DNA of 64,000 bases, taken from assembly GCA_030695565.1 (NCBI GenBank), contig JAUYRZ010000121.1:1-64000 (forward strand), written 5' to 3'. Source of the stretch: Archangium sp. (GTDB lineage: Bacteria; Myxococcota; Myxococcia; Myxococcales; Myxococcaceae). Made by a program: the position numbers and the translations under genes. Under the pieces are notes generated by a model. It ran no database searches. It was not told where the DNA came from and was given only the letters and a program-made list of their open reading frames with translations. How positions within the stretch are numbered: position 1 is the stretch's first letter; each line of letters begins with the position of its first letter. Shown one piece after another: positions 1-12,333 of this stretch.

Positions 1-3734
<3,734 letters not shown>

Positions 3735-3738
<4 letters not shown>

Positions 3739-5006
3739 CCAGTACCGATTCCATCAACATTCTCATCGTCGATGACGAGCCGAAGAACCTCACGGTCATC
3801 GAAGCGGTCCTCACCGACCCGAGCTACCGGGTGATGCGCGCCGAGTCGGCGGAGCAGGCGTTGCTCTCGCTGCTGACGGAAGACTTCGCGTTGATCATTC
3901 TCGACGTGCGCATGCCCGGTATGACCGGCTTCGAGTTGGCGGCGGTGATCAAGGATCGCAAGAAGACGGCGCGGGTGCCGATCATCTTCTTGACCGCCTA
4001 TTACAACGAAGACAGCCACGTGCTCGAAGGCTACGGCAGCGGCGCGGTCGACTATCTGCACAAGCCAGTGAGCCCGTCGGTGTTGCGCTCGAAGGTGGCG
4101 ATCTTCGCCGAGCTGCACCGCCGTGAACGGGAGAGCGCGCGGGCCAACAAGGCGCTGCTCGCCGAGGTGAACGAGCGGCAGAAGGCAGAGAGTGAGCTGC
4201 AGGGTCTCAACGAGGCGCTCCAGCGAAACGTGTTCGAGCGCACCGAGGCGCTGGAGTCGCTCAGGCGCAGTGAGCAGCGGCAGAACGTGCTGCTCGAGCA
4301 GTCACGGCTGATGCAGGAGCGGCTGAGCGATTTGTCGCGGCAGCTGCTGCAGGCGCAGGAGGAGGAGCGGCGGCGCATCAGCGGCGAGTTGAACGAGCTC
4401 ATCGTGCAGAGCCTCGCGGCCATCAGTCAGAACCTCACCTCGCTGCGCAGCAACGCGGCCGCGAGCCCGGAGGAGATCGAAGATCGCATCGTGCAGACGC
4501 AGCGCCTGCTGGGCGAGACGATGGACGAGGTGCGCCGGTTCGCCAGCGACCTGCGGCCGGCGATGTTGGATGACCTGGGCCTGATTCCTTCGCTGCGTCA
4601 GTACCTGCAGGAGTTCACCGATCGCACGGGCATCGGGGTGGAGCTCAAGGCGTCGGACACCGTGGAGGAGCTCGACAGCGGTACGCGCACCACGCTCTAC
4701 CGCGTCGCGCAGGAGGCGCTCACCAACGTGGCGTTGCACGCGAAGGCGGGCCGGGTGGCGGTGCGCATCTCGACGCTGGAGGGTGGATTCAGCATGGAGA
4801 TCCAGGACGACGGCCAGGGCTTCGAGGCGGGTGGTCCGGGGATGGGGCACAACGAGGGCCTGGGTCTGCTGCGCATGAAGGCGCGCGTGGAGATGATCGG
4901 CGGCCGGCTGAACATCGAGTCGGCGCGCGGGAGCCCCACCACGCTGCGGGTCGAGGTGCCAACGCGTGGCAATCGATTGAAGGATCGCAACCACTACGCG
5001 GGGTGA
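3735..5006 (+). CDS. Response regulator fused to a HisKA_3-type kinase core lacking the phospho-acceptor His
   Basis: The 423-residue product has an N-terminal receiver domain (acidic pocket DDE near residue 12, D57 in LDVRMPG, K near 103), a long coiled coil (about 125-210), a HisKA_3-like helix and a C-terminal HATPase domain with QEALTN, DDGQGF and GLGLLRMKAR boxes. HisKA_3 kinases of the NarX/DesK type carry the phosphorylated His in an ELHD-like motif. Here the matching stretch reads EEERRRISGELNEL, so that His is Asn at residue 220. ATP binding looks intact, but classical autophosphorylation at this site should be impossible. ATG 3735 is preferred over TTG 3723 because it overlaps the upstream stop. 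The product is probably an output or modulator partner of the upstream hybrid kinase. Function is inferred. Confidence 0.92.
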
Positions 5007-5149
5007 CAGGGCCACCTCCGTGCCGTGGCGCAGCGGAACGGAGAGTGGGTCGAGATCGACCAACGCTGAGATGCGGGGCGTTTTCATCGCCAGTTTGACG
5101 CAGCGGTCTACAATCACCAGACCGTGTTTCTGGTTGGGAGAAATTGCTG

Positions 5150-6556
5150 ATGGCAACGCCGTTCGCCCTGCGCTGGGAGGTCTCCTCTCTCCGCTCGAAC
5201 CACGGCTCTTTCGTGGAGGCGGCGAAGGTGAAGCCGCTGCTCGATCAGAGCACCAGTGACTGCTGGGTCGAGCGGCCGGTGGTCGACTTGCAGCCGGCGC
5301 ATCTGGCCCGCGTGCAGCGGCGGTGGTGGTTGGCCTCGCAGCTCACCTCGCCAGCCTGGCCCGCACTCATCGACCATGGCGATGAAGGGGGTGCGCCCTG
5401 GGCGGTCATCGAATCACCCGGCGGCCGCCTCGACGGCACGTTTCCTTTTCCGGAGCCGCAGCTCGCGTTGAAGGCCGCACGCGGGCTGGCTTTGGGCGTG
5501 GCGGAGGCAGAGGCGTTGCTCTCGAAGTACTGCACCTCGTCGCATCTGGGCCTGCGTGCCTCGGTGCTGGCGCGCGATGCGTCGGGCCGCTTGCGACTTC
5601 ACCTGGCGGCGCTCGACCCCGAGCCGGATCTCGGTTTTCCCCTCACGCCTTCCACGTGGATGTGGACCGCGGAGGCACTGTTCGGTCAACCCGAGACACC
5701 CCGCTCCAACGTCTTCGCGCTCGGGTGGATGTTGTGCCTGATGTTGACCGGGCGCTCTCCGTACGGGGCGACGGCCGAGGGCCACTCGGAGAAAGCCGCC
5801 AAAGACGCGCTGCGGCCGCTGGTGGCGGGCGGGAAGTTGGTGTTGGGTTTGCCGGATTCGCTCAAGGCGGTCGAGCCGGTGTTGCGCCGCGCCCTCTCGC
5901 CCAGCGCGGCGCAACGGTACGCGAACGCGGCGGCCTTTGCCGAGGCGCTCGCTCCGATGGCGCCCGGCACGGTGCAGCCGCGCACGCTCGATGAGAAGTT
6001 GCCGAAGCTGCGGGTGCCGCCGCTCGATCCCCGCTTCGAGGTCATCTCGCCGGTGCTCGAGGCGCGGCTGCTCAACGCGACGGACGATTCGTCGACCTGG
6101 GGCGAGCTCGCGCGCGAGCTCGACGTGGTGCAGTCACCGCGCGCGAAGCTGATTCGGGGCGAGCTCTCCGGCCAGGCCGCGCTCACCCCTGCGCTTGCAG
6201 GCGAGAAGCTCACCATGACCTGGCGGCATGGGTACGTGCGTGCGCTCTCGGTCGAGCCGGCGGCGAAGTCGTTCGAAACGAGCGAGGCGCGCATTCTCGA
6301 GCTCACCGCCTTGCTGCAGCACCCGAGCCTTCATTTTCTGAACGACCTCACGCTGGCCGGGCCGCTCGCTCACGCGAAGGTGTGGTTGTCGGTGCTGCAG
6401 CGGTTCGCTCCACCAGCGCTGCGGCGGGTGATGACCGAGTCGATCGCCGCGAGCGATCCGTTCGCGGTCGACATCGCGTTCCGGTTTCCCCGGTGGACGT
6501 GGGTGTGGGGTCAGCCGGCGCCGGTGGGGATCTTCGAGAAGTGGTTCGGGCGCTGA
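5150..6556 (+). CDS. Pseudokinase-like protein with a TIGR02996-like C-terminal segment
   Basis: 468 residues. The middle (about 170-260) resembles the C-lobe of bacterial Ser/Thr kinases: SNVFALGWMLCLMLTGRSPYG, then a segment ending LSPSAAQRYANAAAFAEAL, matching the DVFALG...TGRxPF and P-x-xRF/Y regions. I find no VAIK lysine, HRD or DFG motif, so catalysis is unlikely. The C-terminal 180 residues (from ARLLNATDDSSTW) contain a stretch like the TIGR02996 companion domain (acidic start, ELxR, LIRGELS, then a WRHGYV motif). The same WRHGFV element occurs in the protein at 62459-63985. ATG 5150 is chosen because GGGAG lies 9 bases upstream. It is probably a scaffold or sensor. The kinase relation is fairly secure, the TIGR02996 relation less so. 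Confidence 0.85.
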   Translation: MATPFALRWEVSSLRSNHGSFVEAAKVKPLLDQSTSDCWVERPVVDLQPAHLARVQRRWWLASQLTSPAWPALIDHGDEGGAPWAVIESPGGRLDGTFPFPEPQLALKAARGLALGVAEAEALLSKYCTSSHLGLRASVLARDASGRLRLHLAALDPEPDLGFPLTPSTWMWTAEALFGQPETPRSNVFALGWMLCLMLTGRSPYGATAEGHSEKAAKDALRPLVAGGKLVLGLPDSLKAVEPVLRRALSPSAAQRYANAAAFAEALAPMAPGTVQPRTLDEKLPKLRVPPLDPRFEVISPVLEARLLNATDDSSTWGELARELDVVQSPRAKLIRGELSGQAALTPALAGEKLTMTWRHGYVRALSVEPAAKSFETSEARILELTALLQHPSLHFLNDLTLAGPLAHAKVWLSVLQRFAPPALRRVMTESIAASDPFAVDIAFRFPRWTWVWGQPAPVGIFEKWFGR

Positions 6557-6557
6557 C

Positions 6558-6812
6558 CTACTTGCCGATCAGCATCGGCATCGCGCCCGCCACCACCGCA
6601 AATTCTTCACGGGCGAGCCGCAGCTGGAGAAACGGGCCCATCAACAGTGCGACCTTCTCAGTCGCTTGCCCGTCGACGCCGAAACGTTCCAGCACGGAGA
6701 GGAAGTCGCCACGCACACCGGTGGTCTCCGGAGCCGGAGGGATGTCGTCGACGCTCAGCATTCCCGGCGCCAGCGTCGGCGACGACATCTGCCAATCGCG
6801 CAGCTCCGGCAT
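6558..6812 (-). CDS. Small hypothetical protein (84 aa)
   Basis: It converges on the pseudokinase gene, with the two stops one base apart. The product has no signal peptide. It has a Pro-rich middle and a hydrophobic C-terminal third (VALLMGPFLQLRL, FAVVAGAMPMLIG) that could be a buried helix or a weak membrane segment. AGGCGG directly precedes the ATG. I recognise no family. Codon use resembles neighbouring genes, which is the main support. Confidence 0.5.
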   Translation of the reverse strand: MPELRDWQMSSPTLAPGMLSVDDIPPAPETTGVRGDFLSVLERFGVDGQATEKVALLMGPFLQLRLAREEFAVVAGAMPMLIGK

Positions 6813-7147
6813 CCGCCTGACGAATGGAGGATGCCGGAAACCAAAGTCGCGCCTGGAGGGAAAGCAGTCGTGATCGTCTCACCGCGCGCTCGAACCGGGC
6901 GGGCCTCTCGACTGCGGGCGAGGATCCTCAGCTGATCAGGTCGGAGGAGGTGGCCCTCTCGAACTGTGACAACCCTGTTGCTACGCGTGACAACAGGGTT
7001 TCTCTGGCTGGGAAAGTCGGCCCGGCCAGACCTCGTCAGATGAAGACCCGCGTCAGAAGGCGAGAGGCAAGCTCGGGATGCGCAACGCGAAAGCCAACCC
7101 GAACACCACCACGCTTCAAGGCCGCCTTCTCAACTTCGCAGCGGCGC
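6813..7147. other. 335-bp gene-free region upstream of the photolyase operon
   Basis: No frame here has convincing coding character. The region holds the perfect 10-bp inverted repeat at 6971-7000 and the GTGACAAC direct repeats described separately. It probably carries the promoter and operator for the lipoprotein/photolyase pair. A long forward frame running through it into the lipoprotein gene lacks a good start and was not accepted as coding. Confidence 0.6.
6966..7000 (+). promoter_or_regulatory. Candidate operator: direct and inverted repeats upstream of the photolyase operon
   Basis: GTGACAAC occurs at 6966-6973 and again at 6987-6994, 21 bp apart (two helical turns). AACCCTGTTG (6971-6980) and CAACAGGGTT (6991-7000) form a perfect 10-bp inverted repeat with a 10-base spacer. 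The inverted repeat could also fold in RNA, but no clear U-tract follows, so an operator is more likely than a terminator. A similar GTGACA pair at the same spacing lies upstream of the glycosylase gene at 51240. The binding protein is unknown. Confidence 0.45.
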
Positions 7148-7480
7148 GTGTCCTCTGTAAGAAGCCGCGTGCTGTTTCCGCGTCTCTTCACCGCTGCGCT
7201 CTTCTTCGCGGGGGCTGGCTGCTGCATTCAATGCAATCCGAACGATGACTTGCGCGGCGCGCGCGCTCGCACCCCTGACGGTGGAACCACGCTCGCCATC
7301 ATCGAGGCCACTCCGGGCTGCACGCTCACCATCGACGGCAAGCCGTGGAGGCTTCCCCTCGGGGTCGCCGGCCCCGTGAAGCCCGGGCTGCACACCGTCA
7401 GTTGCTCCAACACGGGCGAATCCATCGACGTCGACGCACCCGCCGGTTACGCCTCCACCCTCGACTACTGGGGACCGTGA
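7148..7480 (+). CDS. Small lipoprotein (110 aa)
   Basis: A basic start (SSVRSRVLFPR), a hydrophobic stretch and the lipobox AGAGC mark a type II signal peptide. The mature part opens with Cys-rich CCIQC. It then has a short beta-rich domain (LAIIEATPGCTLTIDGKPWRL, followed by GLHTVSC) resembling PEGA-type surface repeats, in which a TPPGA...DGK...L-x-PG-H-V pattern is typical. The frame extends further upstream, but GTG 7148 (or GTG 7169) gives the sensible signal peptide. Its TGA overlaps the ATG of the photolyase fusion (TGATG), so the two are probably translated together, which is odd for an envelope protein and a repair enzyme. Confidence 0.75.
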   Translation: MSSVRSRVLFPRLFTAALFFAGAGCCIQCNPNDDLRGARARTPDGGTTLAIIEATPGCTLTIDGKPWRLPLGVAGPVKPGLHTVSCSNTGESIDVDAPAGYASTLDYWGP

Positions 7481-9915
7481 TGCTGCCCGCTCATCTGCAA
7501 GAGCGACTCGAACCGAACGCACCTGCGCCTCGCGAAGGCGACTTCGTCATCTACTGGATGCGCATCGCCGCGCGCGTCACGGAGAACCCCGCGCTCGACG
7601 TCGCGCTCACCGCCGCCGCGGCGCTGGGCAAAAAGGTGTTCGTCTACCACGCGCTCTCCGAGCGCTACCGCTACGCCAACGATCGCCTGCACACCTTCAT
7701 CCTCGAAGGCGCCCGCGACGTGCAGCGCGCCTGCGCAGAGCGGGGCCTGGGCTACGCGTTCCATCTCGAGCGTGCTGATCAGCGTGCGCCCGTGCTGCTC
7801 GAGTTGGCGAAGCGGGCAGCGTTGGTGGTGACGGACTTCATGCCGGTGCAACCGCTGCTCCGCTGGGACGCGGAGGTGGCGAAGGTGGTGCCGCTGTGGC
7901 GCGTCGACGCGTCGTGCCTCGCGCCGGTGTGGAGCATCAAGAAGGTGGTCGACCGCGCGTTCGAGTTTCGCGCGTTGGCGCAGCCGCTGTGGAAGGAGCG
8001 CATCGGCGTCGAGTGGAAGGAGGTCGCGACTGGCCCTGCGTGGTTGCCCGCGTTGCCGTTCGAACCACTCGACCTGCAGAGCGCATCCATTCCCGAGTTG
8101 GTTGCTTCGTGTGAGGTCGACCACACCGTCTCTCCGGTTCATCACACCCCGGGAGGCTCGGTGGCCGGCCTCGCGCGGTGGAGAAAGTTCCGCGACGGCA
8201 AGCTCGCCCGCTACGCGAAGGATCGGAATGATCCGGTCAAAGAGGGAAACAGCCGGCTCAGCGCGTACTTTCACTTCGGGCATCTCTCGCCGTTCCTGGT
8301 GGCGCGGGAGGCCGCGTCAGCCCTCTCCCCCGCTGGGGAGGGGGAGGCAGGTCAGAATAAGTTTCTCGATGAGCTGCTCGTGTGGCGTGAGCTCAGCTGG
8401 CACTTCTGCCTGCACCACCCTCAGCACGAGACCCTTCAGGTGCTGCCCGCCTGGGCGCGCGACACGTTGCGGGCGCACGAGCGTGACGGCCGCACGTACC
8501 TGCCGTCAGCCGAACAGCTCGCCCGCGCACAGACCGGCGACCTGCTCTGGGATGCGGCGCAGCGCCAACTGCTCACCCACGGAGAGCTGCACAACAACGT
8601 GCGCATGACCTGGGGCAAGGCGCTGATTGGCTGGACCCGCAACGCGCAAGAAGCGCTGAGCACCCTGCTCGACCTCAATCACCGCTACGCCCTCGATGGC
8701 CGCGACCCGGCTTCTTCCGGCGGCATCTTGTGGTGCCTGGGCGGGCTCGACCGGCCGTTCTCACCCGAGGTGCCGGTGCTGGGCAGCGTGCGCCCGCGGC
8801 CGACCGCCGAGCAGATGCTGCGGTTCGACGTCGGCGAATACGAGCGCCGGGTGCACCGCCCCTCACGTGGTGGTGCGCTCACGGTCGCCGTCGTCGGTGG
8901 CGGCGTGGCGGGTGCCGCTGCGGCGCGCACGCTCAAAGACGCAGGTCACGTGGTGACCGTGTTCGACAAAGGCCGCCGCGCCGGTGGGCGGTTGAGCACG
9001 CGGCAGGAAGGTGAGCTCCGGTTCGATCACGGCGCGCAGTTCTTCACCGTGAAGGATGAGCGTTTTGCCCGCTGGGCACGCGCGTGGTGGCAGGAGCGGG
9101 TGATCAACCAGTGGCGCGGCCTCGTCGAAGGTGAGCCTGCGCGCGAACACGCCAGTGAACTCGTGCGGCTGGTGGGTACGCCGGGCATGGACTCCATCGT
9201 CAAGCGCATGCTGCTCGAGCTCGACGTGCGCATGGGCGTCGAGGTCAGCGGGCTCACCCGCGATGGCACGCGGTGGCGGCTGCTCGATGCCGGCAATCAC
9301 GCGCTGGGTGAGTTCGACGCGGTGGTGGTGGCCACGCCCTCGAATCAGGCGGCCGCGTTGATCGACCCGACCTCGTATGCCCTCGCGTCGCGGCTGCGAG
9401 ATGAGGTGGTGATGGCCCCGTGCTGGGCGGTGATGGTGCAGTTCCCCGAGTCTCCCGGCGTGGAGTGGGACGCGAGCCGTTCGACGGTGGGGCCGCTCTC
9501 GTGGTTGTCGAAGAACTCCAGCAAGCCCGAGCGCCCGGCGGGTGCGGGCGAGTCGTGGGTGCTGCACGCGTCGGCCGCGTGGAGCCGCGCGCACCTGGAG
9601 CTCGAGCCCGAGGCGGTGGTGCCCATGTTGATGGATGCGTTTTTTGCGACGACGGGGGCGCGGAAGGTGGCGCCTTCGTTCACCCGCGCTCATCGATGGC
9701 GGTACGGGCTGACCGAGAAGCCGCTGGGTGAGGCGTGCCTCTGGGACGAGGAGAAGCGGCTCGCGGTGTGTGGTGACTGGTGCCTGGGCGCGGACATCGA
9801 GTCGGCATTTCTCTCGGGCAGCGCGGCGGCCGGGCGAATCAACGCGATCGGCGGCGGGGTGATGGAGGAAGCGGATCCTCCGCACCGGCTCGAGACTCAG
9901 TTGAAGTTGATCTAG
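7480..9915 (+). CDS. Class II CPD photolyase fused to a COG3380-type FAD oxidoreductase
   Basis: 811 residues. Residues 1 to about 455 are a class II cyclobutane pyrimidine dimer photolyase. There is an N-terminal Rossmann-like antenna domain (DFVIYWMRIAARV) and the FAD/DNA-binding part with LSAYFHFGHLSPF, ELLVWRELSWHFC, HNNVRMTWGKALIGW and YALDGRDPASSGG, motifs typical of class II enzymes. From about 467 a second flavoprotein begins, with a dinucleotide site VVGGGVAGAAAARTL and the GGRLSTR...FDHGAQFF signature of COG3380 predicted NAD/FAD oxidoreductases (renalase-related). The linker is short and the frame unbroken. The oxidoreductase might reduce or supply flavin, but that is speculation. 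A copy of the palindromic repeat lies inside the gene (8321-8346), encoding about nine residues between the LVAREA and FLDELL blocks. Confidence 0.93.
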   Translation: MLPAHLQERLEPNAPAPREGDFVIYWMRIAARVTENPALDVALTAAAALGKKVFVYHALSERYRYANDRLHTFILEGARDVQRACAERGLGYAFHLERADQRAPVLLELAKRAALVVTDFMPVQPLLRWDAEVAKVVPLWRVDASCLAPVWSIKKVVDRAFEFRALAQPLWKERIGVEWKEVATGPAWLPALPFEPLDLQSASIPELVASCEVDHTVSPVHHTPGGSVAGLARWRKFRDGKLARYAKDRNDPVKEGNSRLSAYFHFGHLSPFLVAREAASALSPAGEGEAGQNKFLDELLVWRELSWHFCLHHPQHETLQVLPAWARDTLRAHERDGRTYLPSAEQLARAQTGDLLWDAAQRQLLTHGELHNNVRMTWGKALIGWTRNAQEALSTLLDLNHRYALDGRDPASSGGILWCLGGLDRPFSPEVPVLGSVRPRPTAEQMLRFDVGEYERRVHRPSRGGALTVAVVGGGVAGAAAARTLKDAGHVVTVFDKGRRAGGRLSTRQEGELRFDHGAQFFTVKDERFARWARAWWQERVINQWRGLVEGEPAREHASELVRLVGTPGMDSIVKRMLLELDVRMGVEVSGLTRDGTRWRLLDAGNHALGEFDAVVVATPSNQAAALIDPTSYALASRLRDEVVMAPCWAVMVQFPESPGVEWDASRSTVGPLSWLSKNSSKPERPAGAGESWVLHASAAWSRAHLELEPEAVVPMLMDAFFATTGARKVAPSFTRAHRWRYGLTEKPLGEACLWDEEKRLAVCGDWCLGADIESAFLSGSAAAGRINAIGGGVMEEADPPHRLETQLKLI
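8321..8346 (+). repeat. Palindromic repeat copy inside the photolyase gene
   Basis: CCCTCTCCCC, a short loop and GGGGAGGGGGAG match the palindrome core seen between genes elsewhere. It is read in frame as a stretch around ALSPAGEGEAGQ, in a surface-loop position between conserved photolyase blocks. Confidence 0.75.
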
Positions 9916-9924
9916 GCCCCCCGA

Positions 9925-9954
9925 CCCTCTCCCAAAGGGCCCAAAGGGAGAGGG
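9925..9954. repeat. Palindromic repeat between convergent genes
   Basis: CCCTCTCCC (9925-9933) and GGGAGAGGG (9946-9954) form a perfect stem, and AAAGGGCCCAAA between them is itself symmetric. It lies in the 48-bp gap between the photolyase fusion and the convergent Cys-rich lipoprotein gene, where a shared transcript-end hairpin would be useful. Confidence 0.8.
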
Positions 9955-9963
9955 AGCGCAGAA

Positions 9964-12237
9964 TCAGAAGCCGCAGTTACCCGAAGACGAGAACGGCGGA
10001 ATGATGCACGCCGGGAACGGGCCGAACCCGGGATTGCAACAATCGGCGTCCATCCGGCACGGCTCATCGACGCGCCGGCAGTAACAGACCTGGCTGCTCG
10101 ACCCGCCATACGGGGGCGCCGCGCACTGGTACGGCGCACCACGCGTGCACTCACCCGCATTCGCGCATTGATCAAAACACCGCCCGGTCTGATCACCCGT
10201 ACCGTCGCCCGCGCACGCACCGTCGGCCGCGCATGACCCCCCTTTGACGCACAGCCCCGCGCAGTACCCGCCGCGATCCGGCAAGCAGATGCCCGATTCA
10301 CACGTGGTGTTCGGGCTGCTGGTGCTGCACCCCGCGCCGTACTTCGGCAGGCCCTTGTCTTTCGCTTCACAGCGGCGGCTCCACAGGTTGCAGCCGTAGC
10401 TCGCGCCCAGGTCACGCGAACACTGCGCGTCGCTGGTGCACAGCGGGTAGCAGGTGCGCGGCCCATCGACTTCGTAGGCCGTGTTCTCGTGGCAGGCGTA
10501 GCCCGCGCGGCAGGTCGAGGTCGAACACTGCTCGCGGCAGAAGCGGCCGAACACGTCGACGGTGCACGCGCTCCCCGCAGCGCAGCCGTAGGAGACACCG
10601 CCGTCGAGCGTGCAGCCGTTGTTCGGGCCCGCACACGCTCCCGAAGGCCAGCCCGTCGCGCTCTCGGTGCGGCAGGTGCCCGAAGCACACTGGGCGTTGG
10701 CGCTGCAGGCTTTGCCCATGGCCAGGCCGCCGGTGCACAGGGTCGAACAGCTCGAGTCGGCGCAGTCGACCCGGCCGTTGCAGTTGTCGTCGATGCCGTC
10801 GGTGCAGCTCGCTTCAGGCGTGGTGCCCACGCAGTCGGAGTCGTTGCAGTCGCTCAGCGCGTCGCCGTCGTTGTCCAGCCCGTCGCCGCAGGCGGTTTCG
10901 GCTTTCGCTCCGTTGCGGCAGGTACAGCCAGTGCCACACGCCTGCGCCGCGCAGCCGAGATCTTCACAGTCGCGATCTCCATCGTTGTCGTTGTCGAAAC
11001 CATCGCTGCACAACGCACCGGTCTCGGGAGTGCCGTTGCCGCACAGGTTCGCCCCGCCGCTGCAGTCGGCGGTGTCCGCGCAATCACGCAGGCCATCCAT
11101 GTCGTTGTCCTGCCGGTCGGTGCACTGCGTCTCGTGTTTCGCCCCGCCCGTGCAGGTGCAGCCCACACCACAGCTGGTGCCGTCGCAGTCAGGCCCGTCG
11201 AGGCAGTCGATCTTCGAGTCACCGTCGTTGTCGAGGCCGTCGGTGCACAGGCTCTCGGCCTTCGCCATGTTCCGGCACACGCAGCCGTTGCCGCACGCCT
11301 GGGCGGCGCAGTCGGCGTCGCCACAGTCGGGGTTGCCGTCGTTGTCGTTGTCGACGTTGTCGGTGCAGACGAGCTCCGTGCGCGCGAGGTTTCTGCACTC
11401 GCAGCCCGGGCCGCAGCTGCGGGTGCCGCAGTCGGGGTCGAGGCAGTCGATGAGGTTGTCGCGATCGTTGTCGACGCCGTCGTTGCACGCGGTCTCGGTG
11501 GGGCGCGCCTGCAGGCAGGTGCAACCCAGGCCGCACGCCTGGTTGGCGCAGTCGGTGTCGGCACAATCCGAGAGCGTGTCGGCGTCGTTGTCGAAGCCGT
11601 CGTCGCAGGTGCCTTCGCCTCGCAGCCCCCCCCGGCAGGCGCAGCCGGCGCCGCAGGTGACGCCTTCACAGTCGGCGTCGACGCAGTCGGTCTTCGTGTC
11701 GCCGTCGTTGTCTTGCATGTCGCCGCAGTTCGATTCGCCCTTCACGCCCGCGTCGGTGCACTGGCAACCGGTGCCGCACGCCTGGCTGACGCACTCGGAG
11801 TCCTTGCAGTCGGCGCGCCCGTCGTTGTCGTTGTCGAGCTGGTCGTTGCACGCCGCGGGGGCTTCGGCGCCGCCGTCACCACACCGAGCACCCGGGCGGC
11901 ACTCGGGATCCGCGCAGTCGACGAGCCCGTCAGCGTTGTCGTCGACCTCGTTGTCGCAGAGCTCGAGGCGCAGGCAGAGCGGCGAGCTCGAACACGCGGG
12001 GTCCGCGCAGTCGGTCAAGCTGTTGCGGTCGTCGTCGATGGTGTTCGCGCAGTCCTCCACCACCGTCTGACAGCTGGGGTTGCTGAAGCAGGTCGGATCG
12101 AAACAATCCTTCTTGCCGTCACCGTCGTCGTCGAGGCCGTTGGTGCAGATCTCCGGCTTGGGCACGACGACCGGCTTGTCGGGGCACGCGCCGAGAGTGA
12201 GGCTCAACACCAGGACGGGAAGGAGTGGGAGTCTCAT
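9964..12237 (-). CDS. Secreted lipoprotein with 13 Cys/Asp calcium-binding-like repeats
   Basis: 757 residues. The signal peptide MRLPLLPVLVLSLTLGAC ends in a lipobox; a GTG nine codons upstream is an alternative start. The body has 13 repeats of the form C-x3-x-D(N/D)D-x-D-x3-DC-x-D-x2-C, such as CTDGLDNDGDSKIDC, spaced by short linkers with CG-x-GC-x-C. Such Asp/Asn-rich loops resemble thrombospondin type 3 or MopE-type metal-binding motifs common in myxobacterial surface proteins. The last 250 residues are a different Cys-rich region with short CASGTCRTES- and CESGICLP-like units. It is probably an outer-membrane-anchored, disulfide-rich, calcium-binding surface protein. It is divergent from the barrel-like protein at 12334. 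Confidence 0.85.
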   Translation of the reverse strand: MRLPLLPVLVLSLTLGACPDKPVVVPKPEICTNGLDDDGDGKKDCFDPTCFSNPSCQTVVEDCANTIDDDRNSLTDCADPACSSSPLCLRLELCDNEVDDNADGLVDCADPECRPGARCGDGGAEAPAACNDQLDNDNDGRADCKDSECVSQACGTGCQCTDAGVKGESNCGDMQDNDGDTKTDCVDADCEGVTCGAGCACRGGLRGEGTCDDGFDNDADTLSDCADTDCANQACGLGCTCLQARPTETACNDGVDNDRDNLIDCLDPDCGTRSCGPGCECRNLARTELVCTDNVDNDNDGNPDCGDADCAAQACGNGCVCRNMAKAESLCTDGLDNDGDSKIDCLDGPDCDGTSCGVGCTCTGGAKHETQCTDRQDNDMDGLRDCADTADCSGGANLCGNGTPETGALCSDGFDNDNDGDRDCEDLGCAAQACGTGCTCRNGAKAETACGDGLDNDGDALSDCNDSDCVGTTPEASCTDGIDDNCNGRVDCADSSCSTLCTGGLAMGKACSANAQCASGTCRTESATGWPSGACAGPNNGCTLDGGVSYGCAAGSACTVDVFGRFCREQCSTSTCRAGYACHENTAYEVDGPRTCYPLCTSDAQCSRDLGASYGCNLWSRRCEAKDKGLPKYGAGCSTSSPNTTCESGICLPDRGGYCAGLCVKGGSCAADGACAGDGTGDQTGRCFDQCANAGECTRGAPYQCAAPPYGGSSSQVCYCRRVDEPCRMDADCCNPGFGPFPACIIPPFSSSGNCGF

Positions 12238-12333
12238 GGGGGAGCGGAAGGCGATCTTTCGCACAACCCTGAGGTGAATTCACGGGCGCAGGAAAAGAGG
12301 CTCAATCCAGCCACGTGGTAAGACCCCGGCGCC

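Noticed and set aside
5096-5114. Promoter-like TTGACG and TACAAT upstream of the pseudokinase
   Set aside because: They are only 8 bases apart, far short of the 16-18 needed for a -35/-10 pair.
7480-9915. Frameshift or missed stop joining two separate genes
   Set aside because: One clean frame with uniform codon use covers both domains and the linker, so a real fusion is the simpler reading; raw reads would settle it.
10489-12321. Plus-strand frame opposite the Cys-rich lipoprotein
   Set aside because: Val/Ala-rich shadow of the Asp/Cys repeats, without any domain or signal.
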